Shown here: positions 27,401 to 34,589 of the stretch, one piece after another | Position numbering within the stretch: the first letter of the stretch is position 1 | Layout: every line of letters begins with the position of its first letter | Assembly (NCBI GenBank): GCA_949752735.1 | Contig: OX457036.1 | Span: 14,106,516 to 14,170,515, forward strand | Length of the DNA: 64,000 nt | DNA from: Lumbricus terrestris | Taxonomy: Eukaryota > Annelida > Clitellata > Crassiclitellata > Lumbricidae | Reading direction: 5' to 3' | Made by a program: the position numbers and the translations under genes | The notes under the pieces: model-generated | What the model was told of the DNA's origin: nothing | Databases searched by the model: none | What the model saw: the letters and a program-made list of their open reading frames with translations, nothing else

Positions 27401-30400
27401 TATAAATGAATGAACGAATGAACTAATTGCTTAATTAATTAATTAATTGATTGATTGATTGGTTAATTAATTCACGAGAACATTGCTTTGTTAATAAATG
27501 ACAGTTCTGTAGCTTCTGCTGCCTAAGACTATTTTATGACATTGTCTTGTCATGACATTGTCCAGTTATGACATTGTCTTGTTATGACATTGTCTTGTTA
27601 TGACATTGTCTTGTTATGACATTGTCCTGTTATGACATTGTCTTGCTATGACATTGCCTTGTTATGACATTGTCTTGTTATGACATTGTCTTGCTATTAC
27701 ATTGACTTGTTATGACATTGTCTTGTTATGACATTGTCTTGTTATGGCATTGTCTTGTTATGACATTGTCTTGTTATGGCATTGTCTTGTTATGACATTG
27801 TCTTGTTATGACATTGTATTGTTATGACATTGTCTTGTTATGACATTGTCTTGTTATGACATTGTCTTGTTATGACATTGTCCTGTTATGACATTGTCTT
27901 GCTATGACATTGTCTTGCCATTACATTGTCTTGTTATGACATTGTCTTGTTATGACAATGTCTTGTTATGGCATTGTCTTGTTATGACATTGTCTTGTTA
28001 TGGCATTGTCTTGTTATGACATTGTCTTGTTATGACAATGTCTTGTTATGACATTGTCTTGTTATGGCATTGTCTTGTTATGACATTGTCTTGTTATGAC
28101 ATTGTCTTGTTATGACATTGTCCTGTTATGACATTGTCTTGCTATGACAATGTCTTGCCATTACATTGTCTTGTTATGACATTGTCTTGTTATGACAATG
28201 TCTTGTTATGACATTGTCTTGTTATGACATTGTCTTGTTATGACATTGTCTTGTTATGACATTGTCTTGTTATGACATTGTCCTGTTATGACATTGTCTT
28301 GCTATGACATTGCCTTGTTATGACATTGTCTTGTTATGACATTGTCTTGCTATTACATTGTCTTGTTATGACATTGTCTTGTTATGACATTGTCTTGTTA
28401 TGGCATTGTCTTGTTATGACATTGTCTTGTTATGGCATTGTCTTGTTATGACATTGTCTTGTTATGACATTGTATTGTTATGACATTGTCTTGTTATGAC
28501 ATTGTCTTGTTATGACATTGTCTTGTTATGGCATTGTCTTGTTATGACATTGTCTTGTTATGACATTGTCTTGTTATGACATTGTCTTGTTATGGCATTG
28601 TCTTGTTATGACATTGTCTTGTTATGGCATTGTCTTGTTATGGCATTGTCTTGTTATGACATTGTATTGTTATGACATTGTCTTGTTATGACATTGTCTT
28701 GTTATGACATTGTCTTGTTATGACATTGTCTTGTTATGACATTGTCTTGTTATGACATTGTCTTGCTATGACATTGTCTTGCCATTACATTGTCTTGTTA
28801 TGACATTGTCTTGTTATGACAATGTCTTGTTATGGCATTGTCTTGTTATGACATTGTCTTGTTATGACATTGTCTTGTTATGACATTGTCTTGTTATGAC
28901 ATTGTCTTGTTATGACATTGTCTTGTTATGACATTGTCTTGTTATGACATTGTCTTGTTATGACATTGTCTTGTTATGGCATTGTCTTGTTATGACATTG
29001 TCTTTTTATGACATTGTCTTGTTATGACATTGTCTTGTTATGACATTGTCTTGTTATGGCATTGTCTTGTTATGACATTGTCTTGTTATGGCATTGTCTT
29101 GTTATGACATTGTCTTGCTATTACATTGTCTTGTTATGACATTGTCTTGTTATGACAATGTCTTGTTATGGCATTGTCTTGTTATGACATTGTCTTGTTA
29201 TGACATTGTCTTGTTATGACATTGTCTTGCTTTTACATTGTCTTGTCATGACATTGTCTTGTTATGACAATGTCTTGTTATGGCATTGTCTTGTTATGAC
29301 ATTGTCTTGTTATGACATTGTCTTGTTATGACATTGTCTTGTTATGACATTGTCTTGTTATGACATTGTCTTGTTATGACATTGTCTTGTTATGATATTG
29401 TCTTGTTATGACATTGTCTTGTTATGACATTGTCTTGTTATGACATTGTCTTGTTATGACATTGTCTTGTTATGGCATCTCATGACATGGCAAGCTGTGT
29501 CATTTTACATTGCGTTACGTCATGCCATTCTATTTTATTATATGTCATGTTGCTTTACTTCATGTTTTTAAACGTTATGTTTTTCTATGTTGTGCTATTC
29601 TATGATGTGTTATTCTATGTTGTGTTATTCTATGTTGTGTTATTCTATGTTGTGTTATTCTATGTTGTGCTATTCTATGTTGTGTTATTCTTTGTTGTGT
29701 TATTCTATGTTGTGTTATTCTATGGTCACTGCTTTATGTTAAGCTGCAGACTATCATTGCTTGTCGTACCAGGCTCTTTTCGTTCGTTAGATTAATTCTT
29801 GAATACGACCTAAAGCTCCCTCGGAATTCGCATCCTGCTTTAAGCCCCCGCACTAGATCTGTATCAGCAGCTGCAGCAGCAGTAGCAAAATAACCAGAAT
29901 CTGTTCAAGAAAGGCCTCGCCGATGGAACAGGAAGCCAGCGCAGAGTAGGGCAGACGACGACGACGCCGACGATCTATCACTTAATCAAACCGGAAATTG
30001 GTAATTGACCGCGGCGCTGCGAAGTACTTCCGCCGCGGGGGAGCATGCGCACAGGAGCCAAACGCCGAAGCAGTTACAAACAGACGGACAGCAAGCAGAA
30101 AGGACTGGGATAAGAGCCGTAAATTAGGGTAATAGGACCGTCTGTGCTAATCGGAACTAACGACAAGTCACTAGTAATATCATCAACGCAGTAAGTAAGT
30201 ATGTGGACGTGGTTGCTTTCCGGTTCAATTGCCTCTTACTGCTGAGTAGGTAAGTAATTAAGTCATAAAACAAGCGAATGAGAATGAAGGGAAGCACGTA
30301 CGTAAATGATAGGTTAATTAAGTAAGTAAGTGAAGTAGCCATTTAGTAGGATGCTTTGGATTAAGGGAGGAATGGAACGAACGAACGATGAACGAAAATG

Positions 30401-33400
30401 TGAGGAATTTTTCGGTAAATGCATGTTACATGTGGTTGATGTCATGTTATGTGTATTATATCTGTTGCGTTATGCTTTGTCAGTTGTCTTTTGTGTTATG
30501 TTACGTTTAGTGTTTTTATGTCATGTTGAGTCATATCGCATTGTGATATATACATGTATATATATAATTATATATATTATGTCGCGTGATTGAGTTATGC
30601 TATGTCATGTTAAGCCCTTCATGTTGCGTTATGATATGTTAAGACATGTTGAGTCTTATCGTCGTCATGTTATGTCCAGTTAAGTCATGTTAAGTTATGC
30701 TATGATTTGTTTTCTTATGCCATGTTATGTCATGTGCTGTCATGTGATGTAATGTCATCCTATGTTATGTCATGTTATAATTATTATGTCAGCTTGCGAT
30801 ATGTAATGGCATGTTATGTAATGTCATGTTATGTCATGTTATGTAATATTGTATAATGTTGTGTCATGTTATGTAATATTGTATCATGTTGTGTCATGTT
30901 ATGTAATATTGTATCATGTTGTGTCATGTTATGCTACTATAGAACTATATGTCATTCTCTGTTACGTTGTTTATTCTCATGCAATGTTGCTAAGTGCTAT
31001 GTTTATATCCAACATCAAGGCATAGAAAGGTTCCACATAAATCAACTGATATAACGCAAGACAGATACGGGTCATCAGTCACTCAATTCGGTTAATCAAA
31101 CGCTCTCTGCTATTGACCTAATTCAACAGCCAATCAGCTGTCTATCACCAAAGACATCAATCACTTCGTCTGTTGATTGATTGCGAGACTGATTGAAAGA
31201 TAAATTGATTGATAGCGCACATCATTTCAATCATGACACCGCTCATTTCAATCATACGATTGACTATTCATCTTATTCTGTCTTCACTAAATTTGAATTT
31301 ACGTCATTCCTCTGTCCCGTTCATGGACAGATTCGTTACTTCCTTGGGCTAATTATACCTATAATTAATTATTAATTACAAATATTTATTAATTCATTAT
31401 TTATTACCCATAGCTGAACAGTACATGTACTTTCAGTTATTCTACTTAGAATATTCTTACCACCTGATTATACCCACGTGGCTTCTACAAAAATTAAAAC
31501 ACTTCCAATGCGTCTTAAATAATTTAAGACATAGGCCTATTGGATATGCTTGAAGTTTAGTTTTGTCCGTTTGAAAATTTAAAAAAATTCACACAGTGCG
31601 TTTCACCTTGAAATCACGCAGAGTCTTAGACTATTCTTTCAACTCTCCACAGAAGGCTGATGACTTCCTTTACTGATTCTTGAATTAACAGATTTGTTTT
31701 ACCTGCCTCGTGAAATCAAGGTAGGCCCTATTAACTAAATAAATGGACAACATATTAGGTTTACATCAACTGCATTGTGGTCTGCCTCCTTTCTCTCTGA
31801 TCTCTCCGCCAATCGACATCGCATTACCTCACTTGCCTTTACATTCAAACGCATAACGTCGCATTGACTACATTACCTTTACATATCTCAACATAAAAAG
31901 GCATTACCTAACTTACCTCTATTTGGCACAACATAAAAGCGTATTACCTAACTTACTTTGGCATTTCACAAAATAAAACGCATTCTCTAACTTGCCATTA
32001 CATTCCACAACATGAAAACGCATTCTCTCACTCGTTTCTACATTTCGCAACATTGCATTGCATTACCTCACTCTCTTCAACCTTTCTGAACATGGCATTG
32101 CATTGCCTCACTCTGGTCACTCGCCTTTACATTTTACATCATAGCACATCGCATTGCATTGTGCTTTTGCTGTAGGAGTCTAAGCTGCCGACCTACCAGC
32201 GCATGTGGTCGTTCATGTCTCAGCACAAACCGAGCGTTTTCGTGAAGACATCACAGGAGGGAATTGAACGAACGATGAAGGGAGACTATGCTTTCCTTAT
32301 GGAGTCTACGATGATCGACTACACGATTCAAAGGAACTGTGAACTGATGCAAGTCGGAGGACTACTCGACTCCAAAGGATACGGCATAGGAACGCAGATC
32401 GGTCAGTGAAACCTTGTATTTCTATAGCGCCACTATCATACATCCATCCATCCACCTTCCCATCTATTCGTTCGTCAATTCATCAATAGATCCCATTCAC
32501 CATTCCATCCTCCATTCTGTCCAGTCATCCATTCATTTATCTATCCATCCATCCATATTTACATTCTTCCAGCTGTCCACTCAACAATCCATCAATCAAT
32601 TCGCCCATAAGTTACTCTTCATTCCACTTCTTCTTAACTGCGACGTCATTAAACTGTGCCTTGCATGTACAAAGACGATAACCTATCATTACCTGTCGCT
32701 CCACACTGTCCACAGTATGTGTATACTTTCATTTCTTCTACTTAGAATATTCTTTCCATCTGGTTTGGCTTCCATTTAGATTAAAACGCTTCCAAACTGT
32801 CGTCGATCCAACCGTGCCATTCCATCCAACCATCTTCACTTTATATCTATCCACTCACCTAGCCATTCATCAATGCATCCATCAATCCATTCATGCACCC
32901 ATCCATCCTCACATTACCCGTCCATCCATTCAACCATCTGTTCATCCATCCATCGATCCATCCATCCATCGATCCATCCGTCCCTCCATCCCTCCATCCC
33001 TCCATCCATCCCTCCATCCTTCCATCCCTCCATCCATCCATCCACTTATCCGTTTCCATGGTTCACACAGGTTCCCCTTATCGCGACCATATCTCGATGG
33101 CGATCCTGAAACTCCAGGAGAACGGACGCATCCAGGTTCTCTACAACAAGTGGTGGAAGAACACAGGGGTCTGCATCAGCGACGACAAGAAGAAGGACAG
33201 CAAGGCCAGCTCGCTAGGTGTCGCCAACGTCGGCGGAATCTTCGTCGTTCTCTTCGTTGGTCTCGCGTTGGCTGTCATCGTCGCCATCTTGGAATTCGTC
33301 TGGAATTCACGAAAGAACACGACCGGAAATAGACTGACGAAGCAGGTCAGTGCTGCTGAAGACAACCTTCTTTGTTGCGAATGGAAAGGGCGCGTTCTTT

Positions 33401-34064
33401 TCTCTATCTGTCTCTAAAAAAGTCTCTATCTGTCTCTCCATCTGTCTCTCTATCTGTCTCTCTATCTGTCTCTCTATCAGTCTATCTCATAATATAGGCC
33501 TACCTATCTTTCTCGCACTCCCCCTCTATATCTGTCTCTCAGAATGTCTGTCAGTCAGACAGACGGACAGAGGATGAGATGCATGCGTCTCTCTCGCTCT
33601 GCCTGTATCTGTCCCTCTGTCTGTCCACCCGTCCGCCTATTCCTCAGTCTGTTCCATCCTTTTGCCTATCTTCATTCCATCCTGTATCTTAGTTTAATTT
33701 GCTATATCTGTATATCAACCTGTGGGCCTATCTTGGTTTACTTGCTGTTGTATTTTAGAATTCGCTATGGTCTGAGATGATGGAGGAACTTCGATTCGCC
33801 ATTCGTTGCTACGGATCGACCAAAAAGCCGAGACTTCGACGTCGCTGCTCACAGTGTTCCCATCACAACAACCCTGACCTCCAGTGTGCCATCGACCTCT
33901 CACCCAACGGTGCCCTCCAGCCACGTCACATCCGCAGGACGTCATCCAATTTCGTTCAGTCTAACGACAAAGAGGCTCACTATCGCTATGACGCACCGGA
34001 TCGTTACAATGACGTCACGTCGGTCGGAACGGACTCTTACGCTAAGGAGGGTCTTCGGAAATGA
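1..34064 (+). CDS. Kainate-type ionotropic glutamate receptor, 5'-truncated by the window; 12 exons
   Basis: Subunit of a glutamate-gated cation channel of the plasma membrane. Exons at 1-60, 5937-6112, 7854-7907, 9343-9516, 10281-10436, 15358-15459, 16036-16143, 25941-26141, 26778-27338, 32176-32401, 33071-33345 and 33759-34064 join in frame to 798 codons. In order they give the distal amino-terminal domain (about residues 1-265), S1 (about 265-390), M1, pore loop, M3 with the [11 protein letters not shown] gate motif, S2, M4 and a tail of about 100 residues. The closest family by eye is GluK. The [11 protein letters not shown] block and the short exon 3 fit, but details are intermediate between GluK1-3 and GluK4/5, so I give no symbol. 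About 100-200 N-terminal residues and the signal peptide lie upstream of the window. All splice phases agree; three donors are GC. What is known of the family is from memory; the exon joins are read from the sequence. Confidence 0.93.
125..220 (+). repeat. LINE 3'-end remnant with (ATT)n tail
   Basis: GCGCCATATAAATTGTCGTA followed by ATTATTATT resembles the end of the LINE remnant at 8439-8790 (GCCATATAAATTGTCTTGAT). It is the usual short-repeat tail of CR1/L2-like LINEs. It lies in receptor intron 1. Confidence 0.45.
299..362. repeat. (GAT)n microsatellite
   Basis: Slightly interrupted GAT trinucleotide run in intron 1. Confidence 0.8.
876..1104. mobile_element. hAT-type MITE with perfect 8-bp target duplication
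   Basis: 229 bp with terminal inverted repeats CAGGGCCGGATC and, inverted, CAGGGCCGGATT. It is flanked by ACTATACA on both sides (868-875 and 1105-1112). The CAG start and 8-bp duplication are typical of the hAT superfamily. No coding capacity. Confidence 0.85.
1576..1812 (+). mobile_element. hAT-type MITE (CAGTGGYGGCGCCA family), copy 1
   Basis: 237 bp with inverted ends CAGTGGTGGCGCCA and, inverted, CAGTAGCGGCGCCA. Flanked by ATCTTTGT and ATCTCTGT (7 of 8 identical). A second copy in the opposite orientation is at 56481-56705. Confidence 0.8.
1813..3600. other. Intron 1, nothing recognised
   Basis: AT-rich sequence. The open frames near 3021-3472 overlap on both strands and show no family motif. 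Confidence 0.5.
3630..3808. repeat. (CAA)n followed by (AAT)n microsatellites
   Basis: CAA run at about 3630-3704 and AAT run at about 3738-3808, separated by 30 bases. Confidence 0.9.
4139..4556. repeat. Long (ACAT)n microsatellite
   Basis: About 400 bp of ACAT units with scattered GCAT and GTAC variants. It creates open frames of alternating Met-Tyr-Val-Cys or His-Thr-Tyr-Ile on both strands that are not genes. Confidence 0.95.
5070..5370. repeat. Degenerate minisatellite, units of about 30-45 bp
   Basis: Repeated imperfect blocks of the form TTACCxTGCAACATATAGTATG. Confidence 0.55.
5520..5695. repeat. (ATGT)n microsatellite
   Basis: ATGT tetranucleotide run about 240 bases before exon 2. 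Confidence 0.95.
5937..6112 (+). CDS. Kainate receptor exon 2: amino-terminal domain; ends at a GC donor
   Basis: After acceptor AACAG the split codon closes as Asp and 58 further codons follow, ending in TYYLLRA. The stretch [19 protein letters not shown] matches the GluK segment that lies before the short 54-bp exon. The frame ends in phase 0 only if the donor is GCAAGT at 6113, which is the preferred form of a GC donor. The GT four bases further on would break the frame of exon 3. Confidence 0.88.
6170..6325 (+). repeat. Possible SINE remnant with Pol III B box
   Basis: GGTTGCGGGTTCGAAACCTGGG near 6201-6222 matches the B-box consensus GGTTCGANNCC. I see no clear A box or target duplication. 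Confidence 0.3.
6336..6700. repeat. (AGAC)n/(AG)n purine-rich array
   Basis: About 360 bp of AGAC and AGAG units in intron 2. It gives low-complexity open frames in most frames. Confidence 0.9.
6932..7113. repeat. 42-bp minisatellite, about 4 copies
   Basis: The unit contains TTGGTTGTCCTGCTGTGTCT. Starts at 6964, 7006, 7048 and 7090 are exactly 42 bp apart. Confidence 0.9.
7190..7735. repeat. (TCTC)n/(TGTC)n pyrimidine-rich array
   Basis: About 500 bp of CTCT and CTGT units. It ends about 120 bases before exon 3. Confidence 0.9.
7854..7907 (+). CDS. Kainate receptor exon 3: 54-bp microexon of the amino-terminal domain
   Basis: Eighteen codons ([18 protein letters not shown]) sit between a TTAG acceptor and donor GTCAGC, phase 0 at both ends. 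They align with the GluK segment of the type QAMAMGMMTEYYHFIFTT, which from memory is also an 18-codon exon in vertebrate genes. It is too short to appear as an open frame; I found it by looking for the missing segment between exons 2 and 4. Confidence 0.9.
8285..8402 (+). repeat. Possible SINE remnant
   Basis: CTGGTTCGAGTCTCC (B box-like) is followed by GGGACCTTGGACAAAG, the inverse of the TTGCCCAAGGTC motif seen in other tRNA-type repeats here. Confidence 0.35.
8439..8790 (+). mobile_element. LINE 3'-end remnant (reverse-transcriptase ORF C-terminus)
   Basis: In intron 3. A frame ending in [15 protein letters not shown] and [10 protein letters not shown], then TGA (8655-8657), matches the WNSLP..FK..LKtHLF end of non-LTR retrotransposon proteins. 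It is followed by GCCATATAAATTG and a TAATG-rich tail. Confidence 0.65.
8765..8885. repeat. (TAATG)n-like repeat
   Basis: TAATGTAATAATGTCATAATG-type units, probably grown from the LINE tail. Confidence 0.7.
9343..9516 (+). CDS. Kainate receptor exon 4: amino-terminal domain
   Basis: Fifty-eight codons from [19 protein letters not shown] to [28 protein letters not shown] matches the GluK segment around LDLEPYRYSGVNLTGFR and carries an N-glycosylation sequon (NIT). The acceptor is CGATAG. The donor GTCTTT is poor beyond GT, but no other GT precedes the in-frame stop 14 bases on, and exon 5 continues in phase 0. Confidence 0.9.
9545..9865. repeat. (ATGT)n microsatellite
   Basis: About 320 bp, starting only about 45 bases after exon 4. 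Confidence 0.95.
10281..10436 (+). CDS. Kainate receptor exon 5: amino-terminal domain
   Basis: Fifty-two codons, phase 0 at both ends, after a pyrimidine-rich CTCAG acceptor and before donor [20 protein letters not shown] and the [17 protein letters not shown] block correspond to ALLYDAVHIVS and CHRHKAWRFGGRFMNFI of GluK proteins. The single Cys in [10 protein letters not shown] is the conserved one of that region. Confidence 0.93.
10865..11245. repeat. (CATC)n/(CATT)n array with (TA)n interruptions
   Basis: CATCCATC and CATTCATC units with two TATATA runs (near 11057 and 11150). Confidence 0.9.
12065..12140. repeat. (TCAG)n microsatellite
   Basis: About 16 TCAG units, with diverged CAAT/CAGT repeats on both sides (about 12000-12250). 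Confidence 0.9.
12596..12655. repeat. (GAT)n microsatellite
   Basis: About 20 perfect GAT units in intron 5. Confidence 0.95.
12960..13275. repeat. Fragments of interspersed repeats, including a LINE 3' end near 13200-13275
   Basis: GAATAAGCTAGTGCCCCTAA at about 13223 matches GAATAAGCTGGTGCCCCGCG near 58565, at the end of the large LINE. The part before it resembles a tRNA-type repeat (CCAGGTTCGCCCTCC). Confidence 0.4.
13862..14350. repeat. (GAAT)n then (GGA)n-rich purine tract
   Basis: GAAT units at 13862-13908, then a G/A-rich GGA/GGAGCA stretch from about 14050 to 14350. Confidence 0.85.
14560..14660. repeat. (GGT)n-like repeat
   Basis: GGTGGTGATGGTGGTGG-type run. Confidence 0.8.
15199..15292. 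repeat. (GAT)n microsatellite
   Basis: About 31 perfect units, 65 bases before exon 6. Confidence 0.95.
15358..15459 (+). CDS. Kainate receptor exon 6: end of amino-terminal domain; probable GC donor
   Basis: Thirty-four codons from [15 protein letters not shown] to LRSSGIEK, matching the GluK stretch around EGLTGRIVFN and LKEDGLEK. The acceptor is TTCCAG. The protein alignment calls for a join directly after GIEK, which needs donor GCAAAA at 15460. The next GT (15475) would add AKEFL in frame and is a weak donor, so the GC reading is preferred but less sure than for exon 2. Confidence 0.85.
15478..15725. repeat. (GAT)n/(GGT)n repeat cluster
   Basis: Starts within 20 bases of the exon 6 donor; a perfect GAT run lies at about 15630-15690. 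Confidence 0.9.
15906..16031. repeat. (GT)n array abutting the exon 7 acceptor
   Basis: GTGTGTGCGTGT-type run ending at the TTGTAG acceptor, so it forms the 3' end of intron 6. Confidence 0.9.
16036..16143 (+). CDS. Kainate receptor exon 7: linker from amino-terminal domain to S1
   Basis: Thirty-six codons ([14 protein letters not shown] to [12 protein letters not shown]) between a GTTGTAG acceptor and the strong donor GTAAGT, phase 0 both sides. SLVVTTI followed in exon 8 by EPPYVM is the start of the ligand-binding lobe S1, as in the SLIVTTVLEEPFVM of GluK subunits. A (GT)n array directly precedes the acceptor. Confidence 0.93.
16677..16836 (-). pseudogene. N-terminal Psq helix-turn-helix of a pogo/Tigger-like transposase (remnant)
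   Basis: Starting at the ATG at 16836-16834, the frame reads [20 protein letters not shown], then [15 protein letters not shown] and [12 protein letters not shown]. This follows the pattern of the Psq DNA-binding domain of pogo-type transposases (MxRxYKRKTxRGxY...A...V..G..S.RKA...F.IPxSTLxRH). In that family it binds the element ends. The upstream extension of the open frame to 16959 is probably not translated. No DDE catalytic domain follows; the frame runs out after about 65 residues. A domesticated use cannot be excluded, but there is no sign of one. Confidence 0.7.
16965..17160. repeat. 22-bp minisatellite inside the pogo-like element
   Basis: Nine copies of GAGGTAAGACGCCCAGTCAG+GT with small variants. 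The core GTAAGACGCCC resembles the element's own terminal GGCAAAACGCCC. Confidence 0.9.
17557..17775. repeat. (ATGT)n microsatellite
   Basis: Begins directly at the right end of the pogo-like element. Confidence 0.95.
17800..19190. other. Intron 7, nothing recognised
   Basis: AT-rich sequence with no family motif, inverted ends or clear repeat. Confidence 0.5.
19226..19320. repeat. (ATT)n microsatellite
   Basis: About 31 units with one GTT interruption. Confidence 0.95.
19660..20880. repeat. Polypyrimidine tract (CTT/CCT-rich) with weak longer-period repeats
   Basis: About 1.2 kb that is very C/T-rich on the plus strand. CCAATCCTCTTCCAGGCGTTCA-like blocks recur in its first half. Open frames here (Leu/Ser-rich or Glu/Arg-rich) are compositional. 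Confidence 0.85.
21361..21560. repeat. (ATGT)n microsatellite
   Basis: About 110 bp near-perfect, then degenerate to about 21680. Confidence 0.95.
21900..22060. repeat. (ACACATGCATAC)n-like repeat
   Basis: Alternating ACACACATGCATACAT units of about 12-16 bp. Confidence 0.8.
22356..23413 (-). mobile_element. LINE fragment: 3' half of a non-LTR reverse transcriptase, antisense in intron 7
   Basis: The minus frame carries [20 protein letters not shown], then [13 protein letters not shown], which includes the YADD catalytic motif of the polymerase. It continues to [42 protein letters not shown] and [15 protein letters not shown], then [10 protein letters not shown] and ends before 22405. This is the order of a CR1/L2/Jockey-type LINE. 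After the stop come a short 3' UTR and a (TTAGA)n tail at 22356-22380. The element is 5'-truncated at about 23413, inside the palm domain, next to a TGTC repeat. The frame is open throughout, so it is relatively young, but it lacks the endonuclease and cannot move by itself. Confidence 0.88.
23425..23715. repeat. (TGTC)n array
   Basis: CTGTCTGT and CCGTATGT units abutting the 5' truncation of the LINE. Confidence 0.9.
23795..23992 (+). mobile_element. Diverged MITE copy of the family seen at 26213-26373
   Basis: Shares TTCCCATC, AATCGGATGGCAATAACC and ACCGCACATTTTTTGTA blocks in the same order as the copy in intron 8. The ends are worn. Confidence 0.5.
24195..24560. repeat. (AGAC)n/(AG)n array
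   Basis: AGACAGAGACAG-type units; similar to 6336-6700. Confidence 0.9.
24570..25940. other. 3' part of intron 7, nothing recognised
   Basis: No motif beyond the CTCCAG acceptor of exon 8. Confidence 0.5.
25941..26141 (+). CDS. Kainate receptor exon 8: S1 ligand-binding lobe; GC donor
   Basis: Sixty-seven codons. [20 protein letters not shown] and the [20 protein letters not shown] block are hallmarks of S1. The exon ends at MDK with donor GCAGGC (26142), and exon 9 continues KADLAVA, exactly as in the ELIDHKADLAVA of GluK. Using the next GT would insert ten residues into a segment that does not vary in length in this family. Confidence 0.92.
26213..26373 (+). mobile_element. hAT-type MITE in intron 8
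   Basis: 161 bp with inverted ends CAGGGCTGTTTTTAA and, inverted, CAGGGCTTTTTTAA. Flanks AACGTAAT and CTCGTAAT agree in 6 of 8. Related copies are at 23795-23992 and, inverted, 62488-62685. Confidence 0.7.
26640..26760. repeat. (TTGTATTGCA)-type repeat and LINE/SINE 3'-end-like sequence
   Basis: ATTTATAAAGCGCTTCTCGC next to a TTGTATTGCATTG run resembles the end of the LINE at 22356 (inverted AGAAGCGCTTTACAAATGC). Confidence 0.4.
26778..27338 (+). CDS. Kainate receptor exon 9: S1 end, M1, pore loop, M3, start of S2
   Basis: A 187-codon exon, the most conserved of the gene. It opens with [16 protein letters not shown]: the Thr and Arg that hold the ligand amino and carboxyl groups are present, while Ser stands where GluK1-3 have Pro. 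M1 is [20 protein letters not shown]. The pore loop is [14 protein letters not shown], with a genomic Gln codon at the Q/R site (27114-27116). M3 runs from [14 protein letters not shown] into [14 protein letters not shown], the gate motif. The end, GGSTMTFFQ, holds the S2 Thr that contacts the ligand. The acceptor follows a (CT)n run; the donor is GTAAGG. The exon is markedly GC-rich with C-ending codons, unlike its introns. Confidence 0.97.
27536..29477. repeat. 16-bp satellite array, about 121 copies
   Basis: The unit TGACATTGTCTTGTTA repeats without register slips for 1.94 kb in intron 9. Variant units (CCTGTT, GGCATT, CTATTACATT) recur in blocks. Confidence 0.97.
29580..29725. repeat. 15-bp tandem repeat
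   Basis: About nine copies of TATTCTATGTTGTGT. Confidence 0.9.
30425..30930. repeat. Degenerate ATGT/CATGTTATGT repeat
   Basis: Loose TATGTCATGT units, sharpening to a TCATGTTATGTAATATTGTA unit of 32 bp at 30830-30930. Confidence 0.7.
31825..32160. repeat. Degenerate tandem repeat, period about 50 bp
   Basis: Blocks GCATTACCTAACTTACC and ACATTTCGCAACAT alternate up to the exon 10 acceptor. Confidence 0.65.
32176..32401 (+). CDS. Kainate receptor exon 10: S2 ligand-binding lobe
   Basis: Seventy-five codons plus one base (phase 1), from [14 protein letters not shown] to [11 protein letters not shown]. The segment [12 protein letters not shown] carries the Glu that binds the ligand amino group in all glutamate-binding subunits. 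[20 protein letters not shown] is the standard S2 motif. The donor is GTCAGT. Confidence 0.97.
32435..32560. repeat. (CATC)n-rich stretch in intron 10
   Basis: CATCCATC and CATTCATT units. Confidence 0.75.
32840..33056. repeat. (CATC)n/(CCTC)n array abutting exon 11
   Basis: CATCCATCGATC and CCCTCCATC units ending about 14 bases before the exon 11 acceptor. Confidence 0.9.
33071..33345 (+). CDS. Kainate receptor exon 11: end of S2 and M4
   Basis: It starts with two bases that complete a Gly codon, then [20 protein letters not shown], the S2 Cys region KWWKNTGVC, a Lys-rich linker, and M4 as [20 protein letters not shown] followed by LEFVW. Ninety-one full codons, phase 0 end, donor GTCAGT. 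The acceptor CACAG follows directly on a (CATC)n array. Confidence 0.97.
33415..33660. repeat. (TCTCTATCTG)n-type pyrimidine repeat in intron 11
   Basis: TCTATCTGTCTC units, degenerate towards 33660. Confidence 0.75.
33759..34064 (+). CDS. Kainate receptor exon 12: cytoplasmic tail and stop
   Basis: One hundred and one codons and TGA at 34062-34064. The start [17 protein letters not shown] follows M4 as in GluK proteins (EIRFSLTC, ELRHAVSC). The rest is a basic, Cys- and Ser-rich tail ([10 protein letters not shown]) that I cannot match to a known motif. It ends in KEGLRK, which is not a PDZ ligand. The acceptor is TTTTAG. Confidence 0.93.
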   Translation, partial: NSLWSEMMEELRFAIRCYGSTKKPRLRRRCSQCSHHNNPDLQCAIDLSPNGALQPRHIRRTSSNFVQSNDKEAHYRYDAPDRYNDVTSVGTDSYAKEGLRK

Positions 34065-34103
34065 AGATGTGCGAGAGGAAGTAGAACAAAGTTTATTGGT
34101 GGA

Positions 34104-34400
34104 TGAAGAAAGCGCGTCGCGGATTGGCTGGCAATGTGGGAAACTAGGTCACTGTTTGCTGGGATTGGTTGTTTCTAGGTCGACGATAGTTAAGGGAAAT
34201 GGGAACTAGGTCAAAGATTATGGATACAGTCATGAAGACGGTGCATCGCGTATTGGCTGGGACGGTTGGAAACTAGGTCACTGATCGCTGTGATTGGCTA
34301 TCTTTAGGTTGACGATGGAAGTAGGAACCAGGTCAAAGATTATGAATAGAAGAAGACAGCGCATCGCGTATTGGTTGGAACAGTGAGAAACTAGGTCAGA
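34104..34400 (+). repeat. Diverged tandem repeat of about 115-130 bp in the 3' UTR
   Basis: About two and a half copies. Each begins GAAGA, then GCATCGCGTATTGG or a variant, then GAAACTAGGTCA, then GATTGG and later AGGTCAAAGATTATG (starts near 34106, 34235 and 34350). Confidence 0.7.
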
Positions 34401-34560
34401 ACTTCTCACAGATCTAAATGGCTTCCTTCAAGTCTTATTCAAAACACTAATCTCAAACTCATTCCTGAGGACTCGTCTTGGGTCCTATAATTATGTGCAG
34501 AATGGACTTCAGTAAATAGGATCTCAAAGCTGCGTGAACATCGATTCAGTATATGCTTTC

Positions 34561-34566
34561 AATAAA
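34561..34566 (+). promoter_or_regulatory. Poly(A) signal AATAAA
   Basis: First canonical hexamer downstream of the receptor stop codon, about 500 bases away. No transcript data can be consulted. Confidence 0.5.
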
Positions 34567-34589
34567 ACACGGAGCAGTTAAATCAAGAG

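Noticed and set aside
27536..29477. CRISPR-like or regulatory array
   Set aside because: The units are contiguous with no spacers, in a eukaryotic intron: it is a tandem satellite.
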